A program made the translations under genes and the position numbers. Below are positions 8,159 through 16,329 of a DNA stretch of 64,000 nucleotides, one piece after another. Each line of letters opens with the position of its first letter. The first letter of the stretch is position 1. This DNA comes from Segatella copri. GTDB taxonomy: Bacteria > Bacteroidota > Bacteroidia > Bacteroidales > Bacteroidaceae. The stretch spans positions 2,327,001-2,391,000 of the forward strand of contig NZ_CP137557.1 of NCBI RefSeq assembly GCF_019249655.2, read 5' to 3'. The notes beneath the pieces are model-generated. The model did no database searches, was not told the DNA's origin, and saw nothing but the letters and a program-made list of their open reading frames with translations.

Positions 8159-10688
8159 ATTTTCCGTTATAACTATCTGAATGTCCACTATCGGCTGCAT
8201 GTCGCAACCATCGTTTCCTGCATTGTTCAATGAGAGTCTGTCTTCTGCCTTGCTCGTCATTCAGTGGGGGAGCAACACTCCTTAAAATGTCTATGATGGA
8301 ATGCTTGTAATGCATCATCTTCTCCAATGACACCAAATCGGCAAAAATCTTAGTGAGACGGCTGTCTATCTGACGTGCTATTTCCAGGCGGTCACTTGAC
8401 CAGAGCAGATGATAGGTATCATCCGTATTGTCTGATTCTACGGGGCTACTCTTGGCATATTCAACCGTAGGGTCACAGTCTGGATAGTCACGGGCAATCT
8501 CTGCAAGTTTAGCATTTACTTCGGCTGCTTTCTCCTCATCGGTCTTAGCTGGGTCGAGGTTTACTACAGCTACCACTTGCGTATCGCTATATTCCGTGGT
8601 CAGAGTCCATGAAATCTGCACGATGGCACGGTGTATCTTGATACCCATGAAGTACTTGGGCTTTCTCGCTATCGAGACTGTTGCCTTGAAAGTGATGACA
8701 CCATTGATATTAGGCATAGATGCAGTACGGACGAAAGTATTACCTTCCCATGCACCCGAACCATTCCAACTGAGATTATAGGCAGTCTTGCAATCCTGCA
8801 TGATGGCCGGTATGCGGTAATAATCATCTGTCACGGCATTCTCACCATCAATAGCCTCTTGTTTTGCCTTTTGGTACTGGGCAAGTTTTGATTCGGCAGT
8901 ACTCTTGTCAGACTTCAATGCTGTAATGCGATCTTTGTTAGCGTTGTACTGTTGACGATACCTCGCAGCATCATTCACATTTGAATTCTTAATTTTTCTA
9001 AGAAGTTCCGAATTTTCTGCCTCCAAGTTTGTGATTTCAGACTGGAGAGAAGCTATTTTCCTCTCTGTCTCCGCAATCTTGGAATCAATCTCTGAGGTGT
9101 TGACACTTTCATGAGTGACACTTGTGGCCATAGCACACTGCTTGGTGTGACCATTCACGCTACCTCCACAACTCGAACACTTGTATTGGGTCGAAGCTTC
9201 ACCAAGTTTGGTACCGCCATGGCAGGTAACACTGATGGTTGCAGTTTCACATCCTGCAATCTTCTTGGCATCGGTTGTCTGATAGTATCTCTTTGCATCA
9301 CTTGAAAGATAGTAGGTGTAACCTTCCTCGTTATCATTGAGTTCTTTCAGTCGTGCATTCAATCCGGCTTTGAATGTGCTCATGTCCATTGTGTAGGAAT
9401 CAAAGACATCCTCATAAGCAACTTCCTTTTTATACCAGCTCTTTGAAACATGAATCTCGTAAGCATAGGCTTTAGCATATTGACCACTTTTCTTCTTACT
9501 GAGAATATAGCCTGACATATAGTAGGTTATACTATAATTGAAGCCGTCGTTTGAGTTGTTATGCTGCTGAACATCACTTCGACTCCAACCTGCGTGGCTT
9601 TCTGAGTTTCTCAATGCTGCTTCTCTTTCTGCCATTGTTGGAGTATAGTTTTTGTCCTTTGTGCTGATACGATACCAGTGATCACCTTTGATGATAGCAT
9701 CATTGTCTGTAGGTGGATAGTAGTCACACAGCTTCACATTACCGGCATCAACCCTATAGATATACCATCGCTGGGTGTAGTATTGTCCCATTCCTTCACG
9801 GGCATAGTCTGTTACCCAAGAGGTCAGATTGTAGTTCGATAAAGAGAAGAGATTTGCAATGCTGTCCCTTCCTCCAACAAACTGCAAGAGCGTATTGCCT
9901 GCATTTGCAGACAGACTGTTGTAGAGTCCATACACATTTTCTGCAATCTCAATGACGCTGCTTGTCTTATCCATCATCGTACCACTGAAACTACTGTTGC
10001 CAAGGATTGAGCCTACAGCATTACCAGCTCCAGCAGAGGCAAGGTTGACTCCCATGGCATACAGGTTGTCTATGTCTTCCTTCAGATTCTCCTTCGTAAA
10101 GTTGGAACCGAACCCGGAAAAGTTGTCAAACATCGCTTCCCAATCTACGTTACCCAACTCCGAGAGTTTCAGAATAGCCGCCAATTCCTGGTTGATCTCC
10201 AGAAATGCAATATCCTTGAAGGAGAGGGTGCTGTTGGTGACGATTGACTCAAACTGATAGCAGAGAGTCTTGGTCTCTTCACATACCTTATATAAATAGC
10301 TTCCCCAGTAGAGAGCATTCTGTGGACTTTTGAGCATCATTCCAGCTACAGTCCATATCTTCGGCATGATCTTGGCCGACACCATGTTGTAGATACGGCG
10401 GTAATAGTAGTTCTCCGTCGAACTTGTCCATAGTCCCAGATGGGTGAGGGCTTTACGGTCAAGGAACTTGGATGTGAAGATTCCTGCCGCAGCCACCTCT
10501 GCCGCCTGATAGTGTTCACGTATCTTGGCTACCTGCTCGGCATAATACGCCTCAGTAGCTGCCTCTGTTGCAAAAGCGGCTGTCATTGCTTCTACAGTGC
10601 GTTTGTCATAGTTTACACTGTAGTACTGTGCCATCGTCGGTACTACGGCACAGAGATAGAGAGTAAGTATTATCAGATAGCGTTTCAT
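8127..10688 (-). CDS. Large secreted T4SS-associated protein with coiled coil and Cys-rich motif
   Basis: An 853-residue protein directly downstream of traG, with a signal peptide (LIILTLYLCAVVPTMAQYYS, cleaved around residue 21). The N-terminal 300 residues are helical and Ala/Asn-rich. About residue 500 there is a zinc-ribbon-like cluster (YKCSSCGGSVNGHTKQC) within a region of beta structure, followed by a coiled coil of about 60 residues (SKIAETERKIASLQSEITNL) and a C-terminal helical domain ending in an acidic tail. No enzyme motif is recognised. In place and size it could be an extracytoplasmic scaffold or adhesin of the mating apparatus, specific to this ICE family. Confidence 0.6.
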   Translation of the reverse strand: MKRYLIILTLYLCAVVPTMAQYYSVNYDKRTVEAMTAAFATEAATEAYYAEQVAKIREHYQAAEVAAAGIFTSKFLDRKALTHLGLWTSSTENYYYRRIYNMVSAKIMPKIWTVAGMMLKSPQNALYWGSYLYKVCEETKTLCYQFESIVTNSTLSFKDIAFLEINQELAAILKLSELGNVDWEAMFDNFSGFGSNFTKENLKEDIDNLYAMGVNLASAGAGNAVGSILGNSSFSGTMMDKTSSVIEIAENVYGLYNSLSANAGNTLLQFVGGRDSIANLFSLSNYNLTSWVTDYAREGMGQYYTQRWYIYRVDAGNVKLCDYYPPTDNDAIIKGDHWYRISTKDKNYTPTMAEREAALRNSESHAGWSRSDVQQHNNSNDGFNYSITYYMSGYILSKKKSGQYAKAYAYEIHVSKSWYKKEVAYEDVFDSYTMDMSTFKAGLNARLKELNDNEEGYTYYLSSDAKRYYQTTDAKKIAGCETATISVTCHGGTKLGEASTQYKCSSCGGSVNGHTKQCAMATSVTHESVNTSEIDSKIAETERKIASLQSEITNLEAENSELLRKIKNSNVNDAARYRQQYNANKDRITALKSDKSTAESKLAQYQKAKQEAIDGENAVTDDYYRIPAIMQDCKTAYNLSWNGSGAWEGNTFVRTASMPNINGVITFKATVSIARKPKYFMGIKIHRAIVQISWTLTTEYSDTQVVAVVNLDPAKTDEEKAAEVNAKLAEIARDYPDCDPTVEYAKSSPVESDNTDDTYHLLWSSDRLEIARQIDSRLTKIFADLVSLEKMMHYKHSIIDILRSVAPPLNDEQGRRQTLIEQCRKRWLRHAADSGHSDSYNGKYEDDEEDNSE

Positions 10689-10715
10689 TGTTTGAATATT
10701 ATCGTTTATGACTTG

Positions 10716-11390
10716 TTACATATACTCATCAAATTTCCTCTTGGGTTTGAGGTTCAGCACATGGCCAGTCTGGTTCACCTTCTGGGCAAATGGTAGGGAT
10801 TTGGTGATTCCTGACAGTTCCCAGTCTCGGCAATAGGCTTCGATGGCATGCTGATGGTCGCATTGCAACTCTTTCTTGTAGAGTTTCAGCGCTTCCTTTT
10901 CTGCTCGCTCGGTGGTATAGGTCATATAGCACTCGTGAGGTTCCTCAACTCCAAACACGCCTCCGACACTTCCTCTTCGGATAAAGACTTCTCGGAAGAA
11001 GCTTCTGCCTTCCTTGTTTTCAAGTCGGTTGATGGTGAAGATCTTCTTGCAGTCCACATCTGTCAAGCCAAGGATTGCCTTGATCTCGTCGAAACGTTCA
11101 CGGAACTTGCTTTGGTCAAGCAGCATCACCACATCAGAGTTGTTGATGATGGCTTCCTTCACGATAGGACTTCCCACGATGTCCTGGATCTCCTGAGTAA
11201 CCACACCCACCGATGCCCAGAACTTACGGGCTGTCTTGTAGAGGTACTTGATATATTCTGCCATCATTGGCGAAGCTATGGCTTTCCATGCCTCTTCAAT
11301 GACAAGCACCTTGCGGTTCTTTTTGATACGCATCTTCTGGATGAAAACGTCCATGATGATAAGTGTAACAAGAGGGAAGAGGAGAGGGTC
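10716..11390 (-). pseudogene. traG: traG (VirB4-like ATPase), 3' exon after the group II intron
   Basis: C-terminal part of TraG, the VirB4-family ATPase that energises the type IV secretion channel. From 11390 the frame reads DPLLFPLVTLIIMDVFIQ, then VLVIEEAWKAIASPMMA, which holds the Walker B Glu-Glu pair, and further along NNSDVVMLLDQSKF and KKIFTINRLENK, all TraG hallmarks. Residues encoded upstream of 11390 (METYHSNMARRWVLSLH) are intron sequence and should not be annotated as protein. Joined to 13885-14413 it restores IDSIK-D-PLLFP, matching the usual IDNIKDHPILFP block. It also needs the 12-kb element removed to be functional. Confidence 0.88.
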
Positions 11391-11453
11391 ATGTAGGCTA
11401 AGCACCCAGCGCCTTGCCATATTACTATGGTAGGTTTCCAAATGCTCGCCCCC

Positions 11454-11487
11454 GAACCGGACTTACACATTTCGGCGTATCCGGCTC
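11454..11487 (-). ncRNA. Group II intron domain V
   Basis: A 34-nt hairpin on the minus strand: GAGCCGG at the 5' side pairs with CCGGTTC at the 3' side, with an internal bulge and a GAAA tetraloop. It carries the AGC catalytic triad at its base. This is the most conserved part of group II introns and fixes the intron's orientation and class as a splicing-capable ribozyme. Confidence 0.88.
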
Positions 11488-11602
11488 TCCATTAATTCTA
11501 TCAGTCTATACTACCGTAATGGACTTTCTTATGGCAGCTACGACATAAAGCTATCGTCTTACGCTTGCGTGCAATCATGTGGCGTTCCCAATCTTCCTTT
11601 CC

Positions 11603-13312
11603 TTAAAGGTCTTTGAGTTTTCTCACATGGTGCATATCAAGTTTTACGTTTTCCTTTCCACACAATTCACAACGGTTTGCCTTTAATCTGTCGATAAGAC
11701 TTGTTCCGTGGTAAAAGTATTGAACAGGTAATCTGTCATAGCAATCTCCATATTCTTGTTTCTTACGCTTGAACCCATCGTGGTAAAACTGCCTCTTTAA
11801 GGTTTGTCCTTTTCTGTTCTTATAGCTTACTGTGAACACTCCGTCTTTCTTGTATTTCTTGCAGATTTGCACTACAGAACTTCTATACTTGGACGCATAG
11901 GTTTTGTACATGCTATACTCCATGATATACTTGAATGTATGAAGCGAATGACAATTGTTTGCTATTGAATAGAAGTTATAGATACCTCTTATTTCAGCAT
12001 TGTATCTTTCCAAGATTTCCAAGTCATCACTGTTGATGAGATATGGTCGGTGCTTAGGCTTGTAAAACTCCTTTCCATTGTGCATCTTTATCTCCAATGC
12101 ACCATAGTCAAGGAGTTTCTTTCTAATCACTTGCGTCGGCATCTTCAAGTACACCTTATTATTAAAGGGTCTTGTCAATCTGCCAGCCTTGTTTCTCTTG
12201 GTCAATACAGATTTGCGGATATAGATTTCATAGCCGAGGAACTTTGCAGACTTTCTTCCATGTGTAATGAGTGTCTTCTCATCTGAAAGTTCAAGCGAAA
12301 GCTTCTCGGCAAGGAACTTTTTGATGTCCTGCTTGATGGCTTCCGCCTCTTTCTTTGTTCCAATGACAGCACACAGAAAATCATCTGCATACCGTACATA
12401 TTTTAGGCGTCTGAAATTTGCATCCATATCCACACCACAAGGAATTTTTGCTCTTTCCTTATCAAAGTGTTTTATTTCTTTGACTATGGATTTGCGCTCT
12501 TCCCTGTCTGTTACCGCTTTGAGTTTCAACACTGCACGACTTTTGCCGTACTCAAATTTCACCCTTTCGGGATTGTCTGCTCTTTCCTTGCCCTTGTTGA
12601 ATTTTTGGATGTATTCACGCATATAAGTGTCAAGTTGGTCAAGGTAGATGTTTGCCAATATCGGGCTGATTATTCCACCTTGTGGCGTGCCACTATATGT
12701 TTTGTTGAATACCCAATTTTCAATAAATCCCGCATTGAGGAACTTGCGTATCAATCGAAGAAAACGCTCATCGTCAATTCGCTTCCTTAAAATGTCTATC
12801 AATGTGTTATGATTGATATTGTCAAAGAAGCCTTTTATGTCCCCTTCTATGAACCAACGTGTCCCATTGAATGACTTTTGAATTTGTTGCAAGGCTGTAT
12901 GACAACTTCGTTTGGGTCTAAAACCATGGGAATTGTTGTCAAAGCTACCTTCATATATCGCTTCCAAAATCATTCTGACAACTTCTTGAAGAAGTTTGTC
13001 GTTGAATGTGGGTATGCCAAGAGGTCGTTTCTTCCCATTCTTCTTGGGAATATAAACTCTCCTTGACGGTATGGGCTGATATGACTCGTCTTTCAACGAA
13101 ATTATCAGTTTTTCAATGCGTGATATACTCATGTGGTCAATGGTGGCGTTGTCTGCCCCCTTGGTCATGTTACCCTCCTTTGCATAAATGCGCTGATAGG
13201 CAGCATAGTACATCTGTTCATTGAAGAGCAGGCGGTAAAGCCGCTCAAATTTATAGTTCGGTTGTCGGCTGTGTATAGCCAGACTGTTTAATACTCTTTC
13301 TGAATTTCTCAT
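11603..13312 (-). CDS. ltrA: Group II intron reverse transcriptase/maturase with truncated HNH domain
   Basis: A 569-residue intron-encoded protein. It contains the reverse-transcriptase fold with the YADD catalytic motif (RYADDFLCAV), the upstream GFRPKRSCHTAL and TPQGGIISPILANI blocks, a maturase region (about residues 360-500), and the start of an HNH endonuclease (CELCGKENVKLDMHHVRKLK). A TAA at 11603-11605 stops it inside the HNH domain. In the same frame the sequence continues with GKEDWERHMIARK and then CRSCHKKVHYG, the missing zinc-binding half, to a TGA at 11501-11503. Readthrough would give 603 residues. RT and maturase activity are probably intact, and the DNA endonuclease is probably lost. 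Confidence 0.92.
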   Translation of the reverse strand: MRNSERVLNSLAIHSRQPNYKFERLYRLLFNEQMYYAAYQRIYAKEGNMTKGADNATIDHMSISRIEKLIISLKDESYQPIPSRRVYIPKKNGKKRPLGIPTFNDKLLQEVVRMILEAIYEGSFDNNSHGFRPKRSCHTALQQIQKSFNGTRWFIEGDIKGFFDNINHNTLIDILRKRIDDERFLRLIRKFLNAGFIENWVFNKTYSGTPQGGIISPILANIYLDQLDTYMREYIQKFNKGKERADNPERVKFEYGKSRAVLKLKAVTDREERKSIVKEIKHFDKERAKIPCGVDMDANFRRLKYVRYADDFLCAVIGTKKEAEAIKQDIKKFLAEKLSLELSDEKTLITHGRKSAKFLGYEIYIRKSVLTKRNKAGRLTRPFNNKVYLKMPTQVIRKKLLDYGALEIKMHNGKEFYKPKHRPYLINSDDLEILERYNAEIRGIYNFYSIANNCHSLHTFKYIMEYSMYKTYASKYRSSVVQICKKYKKDGVFTVSYKNRKGQTLKRQFYHDGFKRKKQEYGDCYDRLPVQYFYHGTSLIDRLKANRCELCGKENVKLDMHHVRKLKDL

Positions 13313-13884
13313 AATGTCTCACACATTTTTCATTAATTGTATTAAAAGAATTAACTGCCTCCCTTTGCCATGTGCAGGTCATTATCCTGCTCGGACTACT
13401 ACGGAGGCTCCGTTGCCTTGTCAGATATTCAGAGGTCTGCACCTCATAGCCTTACAAGTGGCTTTCCGATTTAGGCAATCCCCGTTTGCTTGCATAATAA
13501 CTCTTGCCTGATAGACAGGAGGATATGACTTTCGTCCTTTTCTGCTTATTGCAGATGCGTCGTGACAAGTACATGCTCTATTCTCCTCAAAGACTGGAAA
13601 ATGAGTGTCACGATACAACGAGTTTAGCTATCTTACGTTGCAGGTACGCGCAGATACCGCTTGGACTATCATTCAATCAGTATAGATTTTATCCTTTGTC
13701 TATCTTTTCATCCCACCATTCAGTCGCAATCTGATAGCTGATTGACTTATGGATTTCCTACATGCTACACTCCCCATCGTCTTTCGTTGAATGGATAAGT
13801 AGGCGGATGATAGGTCTTTTCAATGTACACTTGCCTAATTCCTTGCTAATGGAATAGTTATTTATGCAGCCTTGACGGGCGCAC

Positions 13885-14413
13885 CCTTGATGGAGTCAAT
13901 CTCAAAGACGATGAAGGTCTCATCAAACAGCTTTGTGTCGAGGTTCTCATTGAGTGTAAGCTCATGACTACCACCCTTGTAGAAGTCCTTCAGCAGATAG
14001 TTGTAGGATGCCAAGTCTATTCCTGCCAGATTGTTCTCCTTTATAATCTGAGGAATACGGACTTTACTGTACTCGTAGAATGTGTTGAACGACAGGTTCT
14101 CTATTTGTTTCTTCATGAAGTATTCATCGAAGTATTCCGTGATAACCTGCTCTATGAGACGGTCTTCCGTCTTGGTGACTTCACCTTGGGGTCCTTTCCA
14201 GATGAGCATGACCAGATTTTTCAGGAAGCCTATCTTCTCGATGTTCAACTCCTCACGCTTGATGGCAAAAGGATTCATCGTGATAGGATGCTCGTCTGTG
14301 TAGCTGATATATTTGCCACCGACATATTCGCAGAGTCCTTCATATGAATTACCGGTATCAACCATCACAACGTCGGTGTTCTGTTCCCACATCTGACGGA
14401 CTACACTATTCAT
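13885..14413 (-). pseudogene. traG: traG (VirB4-like ATPase), middle exon
   Basis: This piece of TraG continues directly from the fragment at 26568-27956. It starts with MNSVVRQMWEQNTDVVMVDT, the segment that follows FH in the Walker A region of intact TraG proteins, and includes DEHPITMNPFAIKREE and IWKGPQGEVTKTEDRLIEQV. The Met is not a start codon: the ATG is where the 12-kb element was inserted. It ends in FEIDSIK at the 5' splice site. The apparent end VKAA at 13862 is intron sequence. Confidence 0.88.
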
Positions 14414-14482
14414 GAAGAAGCCTTTTTATATATCCTAACACGCTGAGCCACAGTACTCTCTTGAAAACAACAAATTCAAAAC

Positions 14483-14490
14483 GGTACAAA
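14483..14490 (+). repeat. GGTACAAA motif near left end (possible integrase arm site)
   Basis: The motif GGTACAAA lies about 70 bases inside the left junction. Two copies of GGTACAA, 11 bases apart, lie about 145-160 bases inside the right junction (26410-26427), in the same orientation. Tyrosine integrases of this kind use short arm-type sites near both ends. The assignment is tentative; the spacing and the second right-end copy are the only support. Confidence 0.35.
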
Positions 14491-14902
14491 TTTTGAACAG
14501 GGGAAAATCTATAGTTCAAGGCACTCGGCAAAGAGAAAAAACTATGACAGGGGCAAAAAGCAATTTTAAGATTATTTATGAAAATATTTTGGGCAATTTT
14601 GGCTGGTTGCTATCCAAAGAGCGCATTTTTGATGAAAAGTCCCACTTTCATCAGCCATAAAGAGTGAGACAATCGAAAAAGAAAAGGAGGGGTGAGAGAG
14701 CCTTGTTTGTGGCTTCTACATAGGGCGAAAATGGATGTCTTGTACCTCGGTTGTATCTCAGTCGGCATATAATGCTGAAAGACAATGCAGGTTAATAATT
14801 CGGCGGCAATAGAATAGCGTTTGAAAGACGTATTCATTGTTTAGTAGTTTTCCTGATAAAATGTTAAATTTAGGGTAGTTAGATTAGTTTTTCTTCCAAT
14901 TG

Positions 14903-14934
14903 TTTGGTTTTTTGGAATTGAATGCCTACCTTTG
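14903..14934 (+). promoter_or_regulatory. Promoter of the retropepsin operon
   Basis: TTTG at 14903-14906 and TACCTTTG at 14927-14934, separated by 20 bases: a perfect match to the Bacteroidetes sigma-ABfr consensus. Transcription would begin near 14942, immediately before a terminator-like hairpin. The 490 bases between 14414 and 14902 hold no recognisable gene; they are the AT-rich left end of the element. Confidence 0.75.
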
Positions 14935-14944
14935 CATTGACAAA

Positions 14945-14991
14945 TCCCGCTCGCTTCCCATAAGAACAGCGTACCCAGCGGGACATTTTTT
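14945..14991 (+). terminator. Terminator-like hairpin in the leader of the retropepsin operon
   Basis: TCCCGCT (14945-14951) pairs with AGCGGGA (14977-14983), followed by CATTTTTT. It lies between the promoter and the first ORF, so it may act as an attenuator that has to be read through. Confidence 0.6.
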
Positions 14992-15004
14992 AAATTGTAG
15001 GTAT

Positions 15005-15172
15005 ATGAAAGTTATAAAGAACAAGACAATAGATTTTGCAACCGCAGTTCAGGCTCCCGTCATTAACGGAAATAGAGCTGCACGGACAGGTTATGTCCGT
15101 TTGGTTCGCCTTATCACTGACGAGCCTGTTCCTCAACAAACTTCATATACGGGAAAAATTGAGTTGAGGTAG
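15005..15172 (+). CDS. Small basic protein upstream of retropepsin-like protease
   Basis: A 55-residue ORF (MKVIKNKTIDFATAVQAPVI...) starting 15 bases after the leader terminator. It ends two bases before the next start codon (TAG at 15170-15172, ATG at 15175), which suggests translational coupling with the protease. It has a basic, Val/Arg-rich middle (NGNRAARTGYVRLVRLI) and no signal peptide. No family is recognised. In place and coupling it could be a substrate or partner of the protease; that is inference. Confidence 0.55.
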   Translation: MKVIKNKTIDFATAVQAPVINGNRAARTGYVRLVRLITDEPVPQQTSYTGKIELR

Positions 15173-15174
15173 GA

Positions 15175-15615
15175 ATGGCTGTATATACAAAAGAATACGA
15201 ATCCCAGCCAGAGGCTATTCTTACAAACGTCATTATCTGTCCAGCCGTAGATTTGTCGGCAAACGTGGCTGTTCCTGTTCATTGCCAAGTTGAAAATGTA
15301 TTGTGGGACACAGGAGCGACCAATACATTGATTTCACAGGAAGTTGTAAATGCTTTAGGGTTACAACCGAAGAACAAGGCTCTTATTTCGAGTGCAGGAG
15401 GTGATGTCGAATCCTGGACTTACCTTGTTCATGTTATCCTTCCAACAGGAACAGCAGAGTTGAATGTTCAGGCTCTGCTTAACGACAATTCAGACTATGA
15501 TGTGGTGATTGGCATGGATATTATAAATTCATGCGACTTCTGCTATACAAACAAAGACGGCAAAAGTACATTCTCCTTATGTCATCCAGCAAAGGAGAAA
15601 ATCATTCTGAAATAA
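15175..15615 (+). CDS. Retropepsin-like aspartic protease
   Basis: A 146-residue single-domain protein with the retropepsin active-site motif (VLWDTGATNTLIS, D-T-G-A around residues 43-46), followed by a flap-like region, and the second hydrophobic-hydrophobic-G motif (DVVIGMDII) typical of the single-chain retropepsin fold. Such proteins act as homodimers. No transmembrane segment or signal peptide is present. Single-domain retropepsins are found on other Bacteroidetes accessory elements with no known substrate. It is in an operon with the 55-residue ORF and ends at the terminator at 15664. Confidence 0.78.
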   Translation: MAVYTKEYESQPEAILTNVIICPAVDLSANVAVPVHCQVENVLWDTGATNTLISQEVVNALGLQPKNKALISSAGGDVESWTYLVHVILPTGTAELNVQALLNDNSDYDVVIGMDIINSCDFCYTNKDGKSTFSLCHPAKEKIILK

Positions 15616-15663
15616 ACCAGCCATAGGCTTTCTTTCAAGAAAGACATGTGCGACAACAATAAT

Positions 15664-15698
15664 GACAGATGTGACATTCGCATCTGTCTTTTGCTTTT
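15664..15698 (+). terminator. Intrinsic terminator of the retropepsin operon
   Basis: GACAGATG (15664-15671) pairs with CATCTGTC (15681-15688), followed by a T-rich tract (TTTTGCTTTTT). Ends the small ORF-protease operon and separates it from the upxY-ermF operon. Confidence 0.8.
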
Positions 15699-15808
15699 TA
15701 CGCCAATAAGAGGCCATTTCCTTACACAAAATATACGAGATTTGAGCAAGAATTAGTTAATTATGGTTAAATTTAAGGTTTATACATACTTTTCCATAAC
15801 AAAATGAG

Positions 15809-15837
15809 GTTGTATTGAGATTTTCTTTGTACTTTTG
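15809..15837 (+). promoter_or_regulatory. Promoter of the upxY-ermF operon
   Basis: TACTTTTG at 15830-15837 is a perfect -7 element. The -33 element is weaker (GTTG at 15809-15812, 17 bases away). Transcription would start about 15845, giving a leader of roughly 490 nt before upxY at 16330. Confidence 0.65.
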
Positions 15838-15855
15838 CAGCGGACTATTATCGCC

Positions 15856-16046
15856 ATGTTTATAGCCATTGAGGTTAGACGTGTTCTTTCGTGATGGCAT
15901 ACAAGGCAGCCTACGCCGTGCTGAGTATGGCGGAGTCATAATGACAAAGCGGTACAAAGCGGGCATTGGGTGGGAAAGATAGTCCAGACATAATGAAGGC
16001 GTTTACTAACGCTCTGTTTAAGACAGTCTGTAATCTAGCAAATTAA
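15856..16046 (+). other. Four tandem short ORFs in the upxY-ermF leader
   Basis: Four short ATG ORFs: MFIAIEVRRVLS (15856-15894), MAYKAAYAVLSMAES (15894-15941), MTKRYKAGIGWER (15941-15982) and MKAFTNALFKTVCNLAN (15993-16046). The first stop overlaps the second start (TGATG) and the second stop overlaps the third start (TAATG), a classical arrangement for translational coupling. The fourth begins ten bases later. They lie between the promoter and the terminator upstream of upxY, the place where leader peptides control attenuation. Translation is not proven. Confidence 0.45.
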
Positions 16047-16060
16047 CAGTTATCATAGTC

Positions 16061-16207
16061 TTGAGCAAAGCCAACGGTAGATGTCCCGGGTGTGATAATA
16101 TCGCTCCTGCGGAGACCTGTAAGCACGGATTGTACCTTTTCGGGCACAACAATTGTTTATTATGGTCTCCTAATGGAAATGATTATTCATATCGGCGTGG
16201 GCTCTGA
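16061..16207 (+). CDS. Possible 48-residue Cys-rich leader protein (TTG start)
   Basis: An open frame of 48 codons in a third frame, from TTG at 16061, with CPGCDN and two more cysteines (ETCKHG, NNCLLW), giving a CxxC-x8-C-x11-C pattern like a small zinc ribbon. It ends at TGA 16205-16207, inside the 5' arm of the upstream terminator (16195-16219). Ribosomes reading it would cover that arm. A weak ribosome-binding site and the TTG start argue against efficient translation, and the frame may be fortuitous. Confidence 0.4.
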   Translation: MSKANGRCPGCDNIAPAETCKHGLYLFGHNNCLLWSPNGNDYSYRRGL

Positions 16208-16287
16208 CGTTGTCTGTTCAACTATGATAGGCAATTGCTAGAGCCTCAGACTGTGGAATAGACAACAGACGTTTCCACGCTCTTTTT
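16195..16287 (+). terminator. Strong leader terminator upstream of upxY
   Basis: A long hairpin: GCGTGG (16195-16200) pairs with CCACGC (16275-16280), an 8/8 internal loop, then GTTGTCTGTTC (16209-16219) pairs with GAATAGACAAC (16256-16266) with one G-U. TCTTTTT follows. It lies 43 bases before upxY. UpxY-family proteins are known to allow transcription through such leader terminators, so this is the likely target of its own antitermination. Confidence 0.75.
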
Positions 16288-16329
16288 ATGTCTATATTGC
16301 TATTAACGAGCAACGACATATAAGCCGAT

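Larger units (their letters stand above)
11391..13884 (-). mobile_element. Group II intron inserted in traG
   Basis: A complete group II intron of about 2.49 kb. The 5' end reads GTGCGCCC (from 13884), matching the GUGYG start. Domain V is at 11454-11487 and domain VI with a candidate branch-point A follows; the 3' end reads CCTACAT. The reverse-transcriptase gene lies in domain IV. The exons flank it exactly: IDSIK on one side, PLLFP on the other. One G must be assigned to one boundary or the other (GGTGCG start, or a terminal G) to keep the frame. Unlike a DNA transposon, it can be removed from traG mRNA by splicing. Confidence 0.9.

Noticed and set aside
10716-11441. A start codon at 11441 for the traG 3' part
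   Set aside because: The first 17 codons lie in the intron; the exon begins at 11390.
13862-14413. A separate 183-residue protein starting at 14413
   Set aside because: It is the middle part of traG; its Met is the element junction and its last residues are intron sequence.
15961-16000. RNase P-like segment (GTGGGAAAGATAGTCCAG) in the upxY leader
   Set aside because: It recalls the conserved GAGGAAAGUCC core, but the other conserved RNase P regions are absent and the region encodes the third mini-ORF.
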